A DNA stretch of 64,000 nucleotides, taken from assembly GCA_964531095.1 (NCBI GenBank), contig CAZHED010000021.1, positions 1-64,000 on the forward strand. Reading direction: 5' to 3'. The notes beneath the pieces are model-generated. The model made no database searches. It was not told the DNA's origin and was given only the letters and a program-made list of their open reading frames with translations. The translations under genes and the position numbers were made by a program. The stretch is from Palsa-1150 sp964531095 (GTDB taxonomy: Bacteria > Myxococcota_A > Polyangia > Polyangiales > Polyangiaceae). Shown one piece after another: positions 24,205-32,864 of this stretch (the stretch's first letter is position 1; each line of letters opens with the position of its first letter).

Positions 24205-24774
24205 CTAGGGCGGGTTCGGCGGGTGATTGAGTACGTGATGCTCGACGTCGACGCTGAACGGGTTGTCCGGATACTTCTCCAGCATGCCCCGGGCTTCTTC
24301 CTCGGCTTCCTGGTACCGGTCCATGTTGGCCAGCGCCTTCACGACGTTCCATTCGAACTCGGGCGCGTCGGGGCTATCGGGAAAGCGAGCGAGCGCTTCT
24401 CTTGCCACTTTCAGCGACTGGGGCGGGTCGGACGCCGCCAGGTCGTGCAACTTCGCGATCAGCGATGCCTCGTCGGGGGGCTTCGCAGCCGGCGGCTCCG
24501 ACGGCTTTCGCGGCCCGGGTACCGCCGTCGGCACGGGCGCGAGCAACGGGGCCGGAGGCTCTCCAACGGTTTTCGCGGGCACCGATGGAGTGGGTTCCGC
24601 GATCGACTCGTGCGGGTCGGACGCGGCGGGCGCCCTCCGCTTCCCACGCTCGTCGTCGTGGGCGAACACGCCAACGACGGTCGCCAGCGCCATCGCGGCA
24701 GCGCCTAGGACGAGGATGATTGCGCGCTTGGACACGGCCTGCGGGACGACGGACTCAGCTTCGCATTTGGCCAA
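24205..24774 (-). CDS. Membrane-anchored TPR-like hypothetical protein
   Basis: A protein of up to 189 residues with one N-terminal membrane helix (AIILVLGAAAMALATVVGVF), a Pro-rich linker and a C-terminal TPR-like helical part (LIAKLHDLAASDPPQSLKVA, REALARFPDSPDAPEFEWNV, YQEAEEEARGMLEKYPDNPF). Start is uncertain: TTG 24774 or GTG 24735. TPR repeats suggest protein-protein interaction at the membrane. Such proteins often accompany sigma/FecR loci in myxobacteria. Confidence 0.55.
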   Translation of the reverse strand: MAKCEAESVVPQAVSKRAIILVLGAAAMALATVVGVFAHDDERGKRRAPAASDPHESIAEPTPSVPAKTVGEPPAPLLAPVPTAVPGPRKPSEPPAAKPPDEASLIAKLHDLAASDPPQSLKVAREALARFPDSPDAPEFEWNVVKALANMDRYQEAEEEARGMLEKYPDNPFSVDVEHHVLNHPPNPP

Positions 24775-24804
24775 GCGATAACCGATCGCTTCAGGCCGAG
24801 CCTT

Positions 24805-26226
24805 CTACTTGAGATTGGGCACCAAATCGCGCGTGATGGTATGCGAGTCGGTCATGCCGGCCTTTACGGTGGCCGCCGCCATGGACTCGTAGCCCGCCCA
24901 GACATTCCACAGAACGAATGGCGACGCGGGGAACCAGCTCGCAGGGTTCACGCCGTTGGACTCATGAAGGGCAATGGGCAGCGTGCTTCCGACTACCGTT
25001 TTGACCTTGTTGAAGGTCGCAGAGTCGTTCTGGTAATCCGGGCCCGAGAGGTCGACCATCGCCTTGCCCGGGAAATACGGTGCGATGGCCGCCGTGACGC
25101 CGGACAGGCCGCTGTAGGGCATGAGCCAGATGATGTTGTTGAGGCCCTTGGTGGCCGTCAGATAGTTGAATGCGTACTTCCAAAGGGCGACGTACTGCGC
25201 TCCGCTTCCCTTGCTCCACCAGAACCACCCATTGGGCTGCGCCTCGTGGAAGAGCGACAAGATGACCGGCACGTTGGCGTTCTGCATGGCCTTGAGTTGA
25301 ACCGCCACGTAGTCGAGCTTGGCATTGAGGGAGGTGTTCTCGGCCGTGCCGGCCGTGACCGCGTTGTCGAGAGTCGAGGCCCCGGGCGTGGACTCGGCAC
25401 AATTGGTCCCCATGTAACAGTCTTGCGTGCAGGTCAGCCCCGCCGCCGGCATCCCCATGTGGTACCGGACCATGGTCAGCCCGCCTGCGTTCCAATAGGC
25501 AATGGCACGAGTGGTCGTGGGGCTGACGGCCGTGCAGGTGCCGTTGTCGCGATACATGAAGTCGCCCCCGAGAATGGCCGGATACTTCAGCCCATTGGTG
25601 GCGTACCAACTGATGTCGCCCGCCGGATTCTGCCAGCTGGTTTCCTGCTGCCCGGACAAGACGTGGTTGCCGTACTGGCTGTAGAGGTAACAGAGGAGCT
25701 TCTGCGCCTGAGACGAGGCGTTCGGGGTGACTGGCGTTGCGCTGCAAGGGGAGACTGTCCCGCTTCCCGAACCGCCCCCGGACGAGCTCGAGCTCGAGCC
25801 CGCGTCGCGCTGGCCCCCGCTCGACATCATCATGGCGCCGCCCGACGAGCTCGAGCCCGCGTCGTGCTGGGCCCCGCCCGACGAGCTCGAGCCCGCGTCG
25901 TGCTGAGTCCCGCCCGACGAGCTGGAGCCCGCCGTCATCGTGGGCCCCCCCGAGGAGCTCGAGCTGGAAGAGCTCGTGCCAGTCATCGTCGGCAACCCGG
26001 ATCCTCCGGAGCCCGACGATCCGGGAGCTCCCGACCCACTTGAACCGCTCGGCCCCAAGTCGGTCGCTCCGCTGGAGCTCGACCCGTTCGTGGCCGTACC
26101 GCCGGACCCGGACGAACTAGCCCCGCCGAAACCGGGGTTGTCCGACGTGGTATCCGAGGCGCTTCCGCAACCCGCAACAGAACCAGCCAGCCCACATAGA
26201 ATCGCAAAGGTTGTGCGAAGATGCAT
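24805..26226 (-). CDS. Surface lipoprotein glycoside hydrolase family 26 (beta-mannanase-type)
   Basis: A 473-residue lipoprotein (lipobox VAGC near residue 20) with a Ser/Gly-rich linker to about residue 165 that contains repeats of GSSSSGG-QHDA type, then a GH26 TIM-barrel. Catalytic residues are readable: acid/base Glu328 in LFHEAQPNGWFWWS and nucleophile Glu422 in ALHESNG. It should cleave beta-mannan or a related beta-glycan, tethered to the outer surface. ATG 26226 is chosen as it directly precedes the signal sequence. The gene pairs with the GH54 gene upstream, both minus strand and both with long low-complexity linkers. Confidence 0.88.
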   Translation of the reverse strand: MHLRTTFAILCGLAGSVAGCGSASDTTSDNPGFGGASSSGSGGTATNGSSSSGATDLGPSGSSGSGAPGSSGSGGSGLPTMTGTSSSSSSSSGGPTMTAGSSSSGGTQHDAGSSSSGGAQHDAGSSSSGGAMMMSSGGQRDAGSSSSSSGGGSGSGTVSPCSATPVTPNASSQAQKLLCYLYSQYGNHVLSGQQETSWQNPAGDISWYATNGLKYPAILGGDFMYRDNGTCTAVSPTTTRAIAYWNAGGLTMVRYHMGMPAAGLTCTQDCYMGTNCAESTPGASTLDNAVTAGTAENTSLNAKLDYVAVQLKAMQNANVPVILSLFHEAQPNGWFWWSKGSGAQYVALWKYAFNYLTATKGLNNIIWLMPYSGLSGVTAAIAPYFPGKAMVDLSGPDYQNDSATFNKVKTVVGSTLPIALHESNGVNPASWFPASPFVLWNVWAGYESMAAATVKAGMTDSHTITRDLVPNLK

Positions 26227-26377
26227 GCGTTCTCTATGCAGTAGCCCATCCCCCGTAGAAGGGCTCAAGTAGATCGCAGTTGCAGTTTCACACCAATCGT
26301 GCCGCTGTGTTGAAACCCGGCGCGGGTCGAACGAAACCTCCGGCAGGGGGAGCAAGCTGCGACTTGTGCAGCGCCCC

Positions 26378-27856
26378 CTACTTCCCGTACCCCGCCGCTA
26401 CGATGTTCGCCTGGACGGCGTTGGCCGTTGCGTCGGTCGCCGCGCCCGCGGTCAAGACGCCTTCGTAGAAGTTCCCCTGGCCGCCGGCCGTGTTGTCACC
26501 ACCGATGCCGAGAATGATGGCGCCTTGTTTCTTCATCGGATTGTAGCCGTTTTGACGCACGCCGTCGTACATGGTCGTAAGGGTTCCCATTTGCGCGTCA
26601 CCCCCCTTGAGCGCGAACGTCCCGGATCTCCCGATCACCATCGCCGTCACGTAGGCGGACGTGAGTGGAGTATCCATGGCGTTCGCGGCGAAGCTCGCTT
26701 GCGCGAAGACGCCGTTTTCCATGTCCGCCATGACCCAGGGACCGGTGCCTCCCCCTTTCCCCTGGTGCGTGTAGTTGCCAAAATAGACGGCCTCCATGGT
26801 GCCCGCGCCATCGTCCGTATTGTTCGTCTCGGCGTTTCCGTAGTCCCAGCAGCAGGCGCCGTTGAAGAACGTGCCGCTCGTCACCATGTATTCGGTCTCC
26901 GGCTGGTCGCCGGTCGCGACGCCAGTGGTCTTGTCGTTTCGGTAGCCGTACCCCGGGGGAAGGTGGACGCCGTAAACCGTGTGACCGGCGATCGTGAGCT
27001 TGAGGGCCGTCGCGTCGGCCAGAGTGTCGGGCGTCGCCTTCCTCTGACCGGGGGGCGCCTGCGTGAGATGGTTATTCTTACCGGATTGGTCGTAGATGAT
27101 GGAGATGGTGCACGTGGTGCCCGCGCAGAATGTGTCCTGCGTGGCCGCGTTGGCAACGCTGCCGGCGCTCAGCACCCCAACGTCTTTGGTGGTCTGGTCC
27201 GACGCGCGCGTGACTTGGTAGAGATTCCCGTTGTACGCGCCGTAGAGTGCCCGCACCGTGCTGTGCGCGGCGACGCACGGGGTGCTTCCCGACGCGAAGA
27301 TGTCGCAAACCCCGGCCCCGGTCGGCACTCCCCCGGTGCTCCCATCACGGCCGACGCCCCCCGAGCCACCCGCATCGATCGCGCTGGCCGCACCGCCGTC
27401 GCTGCCTTGCGGCTTGGGAGACCCGCTGTCCATGCCGCTCATCGCGGCGCCGCCGGAGGAGCTCGCAGGAGCGCCGCTGCCGCTCGAGGAGCCCGCCGGA
27501 CCCGCTCCGCTGCCGCTCGAGGAGCCCGTCGGACCCGCGCCGCTTCCCGAGGAGCCCGTCGGACCCGCGCCGCTTCCCGAGGAGCCCGTCGGACCCGCGC
27601 CGCTGCCGGAGCTACTCGCCGGAGCCCCGCCGCCGCCAGAGGAGCTCGTCGAAGCGCCGCCGGAGCTGCTCATCGTGCCAGGGGTGGGGTTGCCGGATCC
27701 AGACCCCGTTCCCCCCTGCATCGTCGGGGATGTAGCGCCGCTGGGCGTGTTCCCGTCCGAGCTCGCACCCGACGAGCCACAGGCGACAAGGCCAGCCGCG
27801 AACAATAAGGGGAAGGACCAGAGGATGCGTGTGTGTAGGCTTGCTGAAGTGGCCAT
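26378..27856 (-). CDS. Surface lipoprotein alpha-L-arabinofuranosidase, GH54
   Basis: A 492-residue lipoprotein (lipobox LVAC) with a Gly/Ser linker (SGAGPTGSSG repeats, about residues 60-145), then the GH54 catalytic domain (ArfB family): CDIFASGSTPCVAAHSTVRA, IIYDQSGKNNHLTQ, CCWDYGNAETNN and GPWVMADMENGVF. The Glu in MADMENG corresponds to the catalytic nucleophile of the family. It would remove arabinose side chains from arabinoxylan or arabinan. Typical GH54 enzymes also carry a CBM42; none is present here. Upstream are several TGAACC half-sites and a LacI-type operator-like palindrome. Confidence 0.9.
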   Translation of the reverse strand: MATSASLHTRILWSFPLLFAAGLVACGSSGASSDGNTPSGATSPTMQGGTGSGSGNPTPGTMSSSGGASTSSSGGGGAPASSSGSGAGPTGSSGSGAGPTGSSGSGAGPTGSSSGSGAGPAGSSSGSGAPASSSGGAAMSGMDSGSPKPQGSDGGAASAIDAGGSGGVGRDGSTGGVPTGAGVCDIFASGSTPCVAAHSTVRALYGAYNGNLYQVTRASDQTTKDVGVLSAGSVANAATQDTFCAGTTCTISIIYDQSGKNNHLTQAPPGQRKATPDTLADATALKLTIAGHTVYGVHLPPGYGYRNDKTTGVATGDQPETEYMVTSGTFFNGACCWDYGNAETNNTDDGAGTMEAVYFGNYTHQGKGGGTGPWVMADMENGVFAQASFAANAMDTPLTSAYVTAMVIGRSGTFALKGGDAQMGTLTTMYDGVRQNGYNPMKKQGAIILGIGGDNTAGGQGNFYEGVLTAGAATDATANAVQANIVAAGYGK

Positions 27857-27980
27857 CGTTGCCGCCAAGGGAGTCAGGGTTTGCTTGTGTGAATCGCCGC
27901 CTTCAGAGCGGCGCCCGTCCTGGCGGGGGGCGACCGCTCCGGGGGATGGGAGCTTGACATCGTGCTGAACGGCCTTGAAG

Positions 27981-28014
27981 TGAACCTCAATTGGTTCAGC
28001 AGGTAACCGGTTCA
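27981..28014. promoter_or_regulatory. Cluster of TGAACC half-sites with LacI-type palindrome upstream of GH54
   Basis: TGAACC (27981-27986) and GGTTCA (27993-27998) form a 6-bp inverted repeat with a six-base spacer. Just after it lies TAACCGGTTCA (28004-28014), containing the perfect palindrome AACCGGTT with a central CG. All lie 125-160 bases before the GH54 start (27856). They could be sugar-responsive operators for a LacI-type regulator. The regulator itself is not in the window. Confidence 0.4.
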
Positions 28015-28029
28015 ACATGCGCCAGGTAG

Positions 28030-28049
28030 GTCAGCCGGTCAAGGCTGAC
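28030..28049. other. 7-bp hairpin in the GH54/sigma intergenic region
   Basis: GTCAGCC-GGTCAA-GGCTGAC, a perfect 7-bp inverted repeat with six-base loop, no T-run. It lies between the operator-like cluster and the tandem repeats at 28121. The function, operator or RNA structure, is unknown. The region 27857-28272 has no gene. Confidence 0.4.
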
Positions 28050-28120
28050 TCCATGAGCCGACCCCCGACCACCAAGCGGCCGACGCGGGCCTGCCAACTG
28101 CGAGGGACCGCCCCCTCAGC

Positions 28121-28183
28121 GACCTCGGTCCGGAGCGACACGACCTCGGTCCGGAGCGACACGACCTCGGTCCGGAGCGACAC
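28121..28183. repeat. Three perfect tandem 21-bp repeats
   Basis: A 21-bp unit beginning GACCTCGG and ending CGACAC is present three times in a row (28121-28141, 28142-28162, 28163-28183), with no mismatch. It lies in non-coding DNA 90-150 bases upstream of the ECF-type sigma factor gene. Perfect identity suggests recent expansion or a selected binding-site array. Confidence 0.7.
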
Positions 28184-28272
28184 GAAATCTGGGCCGTAGC
28201 GCCGGCCCCCGTTCACCTAGTTTACGTGAGCGATCTCTCGCCCCCGCTCCTCGCCCCGCCGGCGGCCGCCTG

Positions 28273-28881
28273 ATGTCGCAGCCCGCGTCGATCTTGGCCA
28301 GATCCGACGACCGCGCGCTCGTGCATGCGCTGCAAGAGGGCCACCCCGCCGCCAAAGTCGAGCTCTTCGAGCGCTACGTCCGCCATGTCGAGCGCATTCT
28401 TGCGCGGGTTCTGGGGCACGATCCGGAGCTCGCCGACATTCTCCACGAAGTGTTCGTGCGATCGTTGTCCGCGATCGACACGCTCGAAGATGCCGGCGCG
28501 CTTCAGGGCTGGTTGACGGGCATCGCCGTCCTCACGGCACGTGAGCACATCCGCCGCCGCATCCGCGGGCGCTGGCTGCGCTTCTTCGCCCCGGCCGATC
28601 TGCCGGACGTCGAAGACGCGGCGCCCGACGCGGAGGGCCGCGAAGCGCTCCGCGCGACGTATCGCGTGCTCGATCGACTCGCCAGCGACGATCGCGTCGC
28701 GTTCGCGCTGCGACATATCGAAGGGCTCGAGCTGCGGGATGTCGCCGCCGCGTGCAACGTCTCGCTCAACACGATCAAGCGGCGGCTCGCGCGCGCGGAA
28801 CGCCGGTTTTCGGCACTCGCTGCCCGCGAGCCGTCGCTTCGCGCTTGGAGCGAGAGAGGAGCGCGATGGAAGCGGGCTTGA
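28273..28881 (+). CDS. Sigma-70-family (ECF-type) RNA polymerase sigma factor
   Basis: A 202-residue sigma factor with regions 2 and 4. Region 2 around 30-95 (LFERYVRHVERILARVLG; DPELADILHEVFVRSLSAID; LQGWLTGIAVLTAREHIRR) and region 4 (LRHIEGLELRDVAAACNVSL, NTIKRRLARAERRF) with its HTH. It overlaps the FecR-type gene by 16 bases, the usual arrangement of sigma with its membrane anti-sigma. The tandem 21-bp repeats upstream may be part of its own control. Targets unknown; the downstream operon genes are the obvious candidates. Confidence 0.9.
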   Translation: MSQPASILARSDDRALVHALQEGHPAAKVELFERYVRHVERILARVLGHDPELADILHEVFVRSLSAIDTLEDAGALQGWLTGIAVLTAREHIRRRIRGRWLRFFAPADLPDVEDAAPDAEGREALRATYRVLDRLASDDRVAFALRHIEGLELRDVAAACNVSLNTIKRRLARAERRFSALAAREPSLRAWSERGARWKRA

Positions 28882-30185
28882 AAGGATTTCGCGCACTGGG
28901 CAGGCAAGTCGCACGGGCGCAGGACGCCTGGCTGCGCGCCCACCCCGAGGCGGCGGAGGCCGCCCGACAGAGGCTCCTGGCGCTCGATCACGAGCCCCTG
29001 GTGGTTCCGCGCAGATCGCATGGGCGCTCGTGGGGCATCCTCGGCATCGCCGCGGCAGCCGCTTCGTGGTTTGCTTGGTCTGTCTCCGCGCGGCCGGTTC
29101 TCCGGTTTCAGGTCGGGCCGAGTGAGAGCGGAGCCGTCGAACCGAGGGGCGGGGCGACACGCGGAACGGTCGGCGATTGGATCGCCGCGCCCCCGGAGGG
29201 GGGCCTTCCGTTGCGTTTCTCCGATGGATCCGTGATTCGGCTGGACGCGGACGCGCGGGCCCGCGTCGCCGAAGTGACGCCGCGTGGGGCGCGCGTCGTC
29301 CTCGAGCAAGGAACCGCGCGGGCGCACGTCGAGCACCGCGCCGCGACGCGCTGGGACATCGAAGCGGGCCCCTTCAACGTTCGCGTGGTGGGCACGACCT
29401 TCGAAGTCGGATGGGATCCCGCACGCGATCTCTTCACGGTCTCGCTCGAGCAAGGGCAGGTGGCCGTTCAGGGATGCGCCCTGCCCCACGAGCGTCTCGT
29501 GATCACGGGCCAGACGTTCCAGGCGACCTGCAGAAACGGCCGGATTGCCTCCGATTCGGCCCCCTCGGAGGCCGTCGCGGTGCCTCCGGTCGTTACCACG
29601 GCCGGTATGGCTCCGAGCGTGACGGCCCCCGTTCAGCGCCCGGCGGCCGTAAGCGACCGCGGCTCGCTTCCGGCGGCGCGTCAGGCCGCGCTCGCGCCCG
29701 CGTCCGCAACGGGTGAAGGGGGCCGCTCCAGATGGCGGAGTCTCCTGGCGAGGGGACTAAAGGACGACGCTGTCGATGCCGCAGAAGCCGAAGGCCTCCT
29801 TGCGGTGTGTGACGGCTCCGACGCGGCCGCGCTCATGGACCTCGCCGACGCGGCGCGCTTCGCCGGCCGGACCGACGCCGCCGGAATCGTACTGCGCCGG
29901 CTGCGGGAGCGCTTCCCCGCGGACGAGCGAGCGAGCGTGGCGGCGTTTCATCTCGGCCGGATGGCATTCGACCGCGCGGCGTACGACGAGGCGCGCGGGT
30001 GGTTCGCCGCCTACTTGGACGAACAGCCGCATGGGCCGCTCGCCCGCGAAGCCTCGGGCCGCGTCATGGAAGCGCTCGAGCGCAGCGGGGACCACGCGCG
30101 AGCCCGAGACGCCGCCAAGCGTTACATCGAGGACTTCCCGAACGGACCGCACGCCGAGCTCGCGAGAAGCATTGGCCGACGGTGA
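28866..30185 (+). CDS. FecR-domain anti-sigma protein with TPR-like tail
   Basis: A 439-residue protein. One membrane helix (GILGIAAAAASWFAWSV, about residue 56-74), then a FecR domain (LRFSDGSVIRLDADARARVA; VEHRAATRWDIEAGPFNVRV; TFEVGWDPARDLFTVSLEQG). The C-terminus (about 300-435) has TPR-like helical pairs (AAGIVLRRLRERFPADERAS). FecR proteins hold ECF sigma factors at the membrane and release them on a signal; the sigma gene overlaps it by 16 bases. Start ATG 28866. The downstream gene begins at an overlapping GTGA. Confidence 0.85.
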   Translation: MEAGLKGFRALGRQVARAQDAWLRAHPEAAEAARQRLLALDHEPLVVPRRSHGRSWGILGIAAAAASWFAWSVSARPVLRFQVGPSESGAVEPRGGATRGTVGDWIAAPPEGGLPLRFSDGSVIRLDADARARVAEVTPRGARVVLEQGTARAHVEHRAATRWDIEAGPFNVRVVGTTFEVGWDPARDLFTVSLEQGQVAVQGCALPHERLVITGQTFQATCRNGRIASDSAPSEAVAVPPVVTTAGMAPSVTAPVQRPAAVSDRGSLPAARQAALAPASATGEGGRSRWRSLLARGLKDDAVDAAEAEGLLAVCDGSDAAALMDLADAARFAGRTDAAGIVLRRLRERFPADERASVAAFHLGRMAFDRAAYDEARGWFAAYLDEQPHGPLAREASGRVMEALERSGDHARARDAAKRYIEDFPNGPHAELARSIGRR

Positions 30186-31294
30186 AGGGCGACGGACTTA
30201 CCCGTTCCGCGGCTTTGGTCGCCGCTTGCGAAATTGCGCTGGTCGGGCTGGCGGCGATCCACGGTTCGGTGGCCTGGGCCGCTGAGCCATCGCGCGTCCT
30301 TGTCGAGGGCCCGGCGGGTGACCCGGTCACGCTCCGGCTCGTGTCCGAGCTGCGGTCGTCTGGACTCGTCGTCTGGACTGCCGAGCGGGAGGCCGAGGCG
30401 AAGTCCGACGCGAGCGCCTCGCAGGTCGACGCCGTCGTCCGGGTCGGCCCGGCGTCGCTCGTTCGTGTCTGGTGGGTCGACCGCACCGGCGTGAGGGTCG
30501 CCGAGCCGGAGGTGATGGAGACCCATCCGGGGGAGGATCCTGCGGTCGGCGCCGTCCGCACCGCGGAAGTTCTGCGGGCACGGCTGCTCCACGCGGAGCG
30601 TGCCCCGCTCGAGCCGCCGGCGCCCCTGACGCCGTCGCCGGTGGCGGTCTCCGGACGTCCGCCCGCGGTACCCGCGGCGCCCACGCCCACGGCCTCGACC
30701 GCCGCGCCGCCGACGCTTGCGCCCCTGGCTCGACGAACGCCACGGGCGCCGCCGTCGTCTGCCCTCCCGTTCGCGCGCCTCGGCATCGACGCAGGAGGCC
30801 TCGCGATGTTCACCCCAGGGGGTGTGCCGCCGGCCTTGGATCTGGCTCTCATGGCGCGGTGGCGACCCGTGAGCCGACTCACGGTTCGGGCTCTGGTCAC
30901 CGTTCCTGTGGCGCGTCCTTCTGTGAGCTCGATCGAAGGGCGCGCGAACGTCGGAGTGTGGTTGGTCGGAGGGGCGGTCGAATGGGGGATCCTCCGGGCG
31001 GATTCGCCCTGGACGGCGAGCTTCGGCGTCGGGGCTGCGGCAGCGCGCGTTCAGACCGACGGCGTGGCGAGCCTCCCCTACGTGAGCGCCACCGGCGATG
31101 CGTGGACGTCGCTTCCGTTCGTCGAGGCGACGGCGGGCCGCGCGATCGGGTCACCCCACGTGCACGCCGGCGTTCAGCTGCTCCTGGGCACCGCCGGTCG
31201 CCAAGTCGGCATCCGATTTGCGGATCGCGAAGTGGCCAGGTGGGGGGCGCTGGCCGTGGGAACGGGCCTCTGCGTGCAGATCGAAGCGTACTGA
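30182..31294 (+). CDS. Secreted hypothetical protein of the sigma/FecR operon
   Basis: A 370-residue protein starting at GTG 30182, overlapping the FecR stop (GTGA). It has a signal peptide (ending VAWA), a first domain that resembles nucleotide- or Rossmann-like segments (VLVEGPAGDPVTLRLVSELR), a Pro-rich linker, and a C-terminal part with beta-barrel-like strands (RVSVSSIEGRANVG-type; LGTAGRQVGIRFADREVARW). The family is not recognised. Such genes recur behind sigma/FecR pairs in myxobacteria. Function unknown. Confidence 0.6.
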   Translation: MKGDGLTRSAALVAACEIALVGLAAIHGSVAWAAEPSRVLVEGPAGDPVTLRLVSELRSSGLVVWTAEREAEAKSDASASQVDAVVRVGPASLVRVWWVDRTGVRVAEPEVMETHPGEDPAVGAVRTAEVLRARLLHAERAPLEPPAPLTPSPVAVSGRPPAVPAAPTPTASTAAPPTLAPLARRTPRAPPSSALPFARLGIDAGGLAMFTPGGVPPALDLALMARWRPVSRLTVRALVTVPVARPSVSSIEGRANVGVWLVGGAVEWGILRADSPWTASFGVGAAAARVQTDGVASLPYVSATGDAWTSLPFVEATAGRAIGSPHVHAGVQLLLGTAGRQVGIRFADREVARWGALAVGTGLCVQIEAY

Positions 31295-31352
31295 GATGCA
31301 TGGCCGGCGCGATTGGCGGGCCGTGCCCGCGCGCTCCTGTCACTTCTGGATT

Positions 31353-32804
31353 ATGAGACGAGCCCTCGTCATTGGCGCCGCTGCCCTCTTGGTCGTCGTC
31401 GGTTGCGGCGGTTCGATCAACGAGGACCCCATCGTCGGCTCGGATTCATCGACGGCGAGCGGCTCGAGCTCGGGGAGCGGGTCCGGGTCGGGAACGGGTG
31501 GTTCGAGCGGCGCGAGCTCGTCGGGGTCTATGGACACCGGCTCCGGATCGGGCGACGACACCGGCTCGGGATCGGGCGACGACGCCGCCTCGGACGGGGT
31601 CGGCACCGACGACAGCAGCCTCGACGCGAGCAGCCCCGATGGCGCGACCGGCCCCGATAGCGCGAGCGGCGAGGCAGGCGGCTCCGACGGCGCGACCCCC
31701 GACAGCCCTTCGGCCGTGTGCACGCCCGCTGCGACGCAATGCTCCGGCAACAGCGTGCAGACGTGCGGTGCGGACGGGCAGTGGGAAAACGCGATCGCGT
31801 GCGGAGGGACGACGCCCTATTGCGGTCAAGGCAGCTGCTCGGCCACGCCTCCGAGCTGCAACGCCGGTGGGCCCGGCCTGACGAACTGCGGTGCCTCCAG
31901 CGAGAGCTGCTGCGCGAGCCTGGAGGTCACGGGGGGCACGTACTACCGGACGTACACGAACGACGGCTCCGGACCGACGGCGCTGGCCGATCCGGCGGCC
32001 ATCAGCACATTTCGCCTGGACAAATACGACGTGACGGTGGGGCGGTTCCGGCAGTTCGTGAGCGCGTGGAACGCCGCCTGGACGCCTCCGGCCGGGTCGG
32101 GCAAGCACGCGCACCTCGGCGGCGGCCAGGGGCTCGCCAACAGCGGCAGCCCGGGGACGTACGAAACCGGATGGGCGACGGCGGACGACGCCAACATCGC
32201 CCCGACGGACGCGAATCTCGCCTGCGACTCGATGCATCCGACGTGGACGAGCGCGGTAGGCGGCCAAGAGACGCTGCCCATCAACTGCGTCAGCTGGTAC
32301 GAGGCGTACGCGTTCTGCATTTGGGACGGGGGCTTTCTTCCGAGCGAAGCCGAGTGGGAGTACGCCGCGGCGGGCGGCGGCCAGCAGCGCGAATACCCGT
32401 GGGGGACGACAGCCATGATCGTGGGGGCGCCCGATCCGATGCTCGTGATCGCATACTGCAACTATCGGCCAAGTCCTTTCCTCAGCTGCCCCGCCAATGG
32501 GGCATTGAACATCGCGCCGGTGGGGACAGCGACCCTCGGAGCGGGATTATGGGGACAGCTGGATCTGGTGGGGGACATGGAGCAGTGGAACCTCGACTGG
32601 TACGCCGCTGCGTATGGCAACCCGTGCACGGATTGCGCGGATTTGACCGCCGAGCCCTTCCGCCCCACCCGGGTGACCCGGGGCGCAAACTTCGCGAACT
32701 ACCAGGGGGGCCTGAACCCGCCAGACCGCACCTACCCAGAGCCGCCCTACCTTCGCTCGAGCTTCGTAGGGATCCGGTGCGCAAGGACCCGCGGGATGCC
32801 GTAG
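31353..32804 (+). CDS. FGE-sulfatase-like lipoprotein without the active-site cysteines
   Basis: A 483-residue lipoprotein (lipobox VVGC) with a Ser/Gly/Asp linker, a short Cys-rich part (CTPAATQCSGNSVQTCGADG) and an SUMF1/FGE-like domain (FRLDKYDVTVGRFRQFVSAW; GGFLPSEAEWEYAAAGGGQQ; GDMEQWNLDWY; RGANFANYQGG). The two active-site cysteines of the true FGE (23010-24203) are missing, so it is a structural or binding member (C-lectin-like fold). It ends the sigma-FecR operon and is probably the exported output protein of that system. Confidence 0.8.
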   Translation: MRRALVIGAAALLVVVGCGGSINEDPIVGSDSSTASGSSSGSGSGSGTGGSSGASSSGSMDTGSGSGDDTGSGSGDDAASDGVGTDDSSLDASSPDGATGPDSASGEAGGSDGATPDSPSAVCTPAATQCSGNSVQTCGADGQWENAIACGGTTPYCGQGSCSATPPSCNAGGPGLTNCGASSESCCASLEVTGGTYYRTYTNDGSGPTALADPAAISTFRLDKYDVTVGRFRQFVSAWNAAWTPPAGSGKHAHLGGGQGLANSGSPGTYETGWATADDANIAPTDANLACDSMHPTWTSAVGGQETLPINCVSWYEAYAFCIWDGGFLPSEAEWEYAAAGGGQQREYPWGTTAMIVGAPDPMLVIAYCNYRPSPFLSCPANGALNIAPVGTATLGAGLWGQLDLVGDMEQWNLDWYAAAYGNPCTDCADLTAEPFRPTRVTRGANFANYQGGLNPPDRTYPEPPYLRSSFVGIRCARTRGMP

Positions 32805-32864
32805 TCGCCCCGCCTCGCTGCGCCCGAGTGCGGTTCGCCTATCGGGGCCGGGGAGAGCGGCCGA

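Noticed and set aside
25780..25980. Tandem repeats in the GH26 linker region
   Set aside because: In-frame linker repeats of a lipoprotein, not an independent element.
27470..27640. Tandem repeats in the GH54 linker region
   Set aside because: Same as above: codon-level repeats of the SGAGPTGSSG-type linker.
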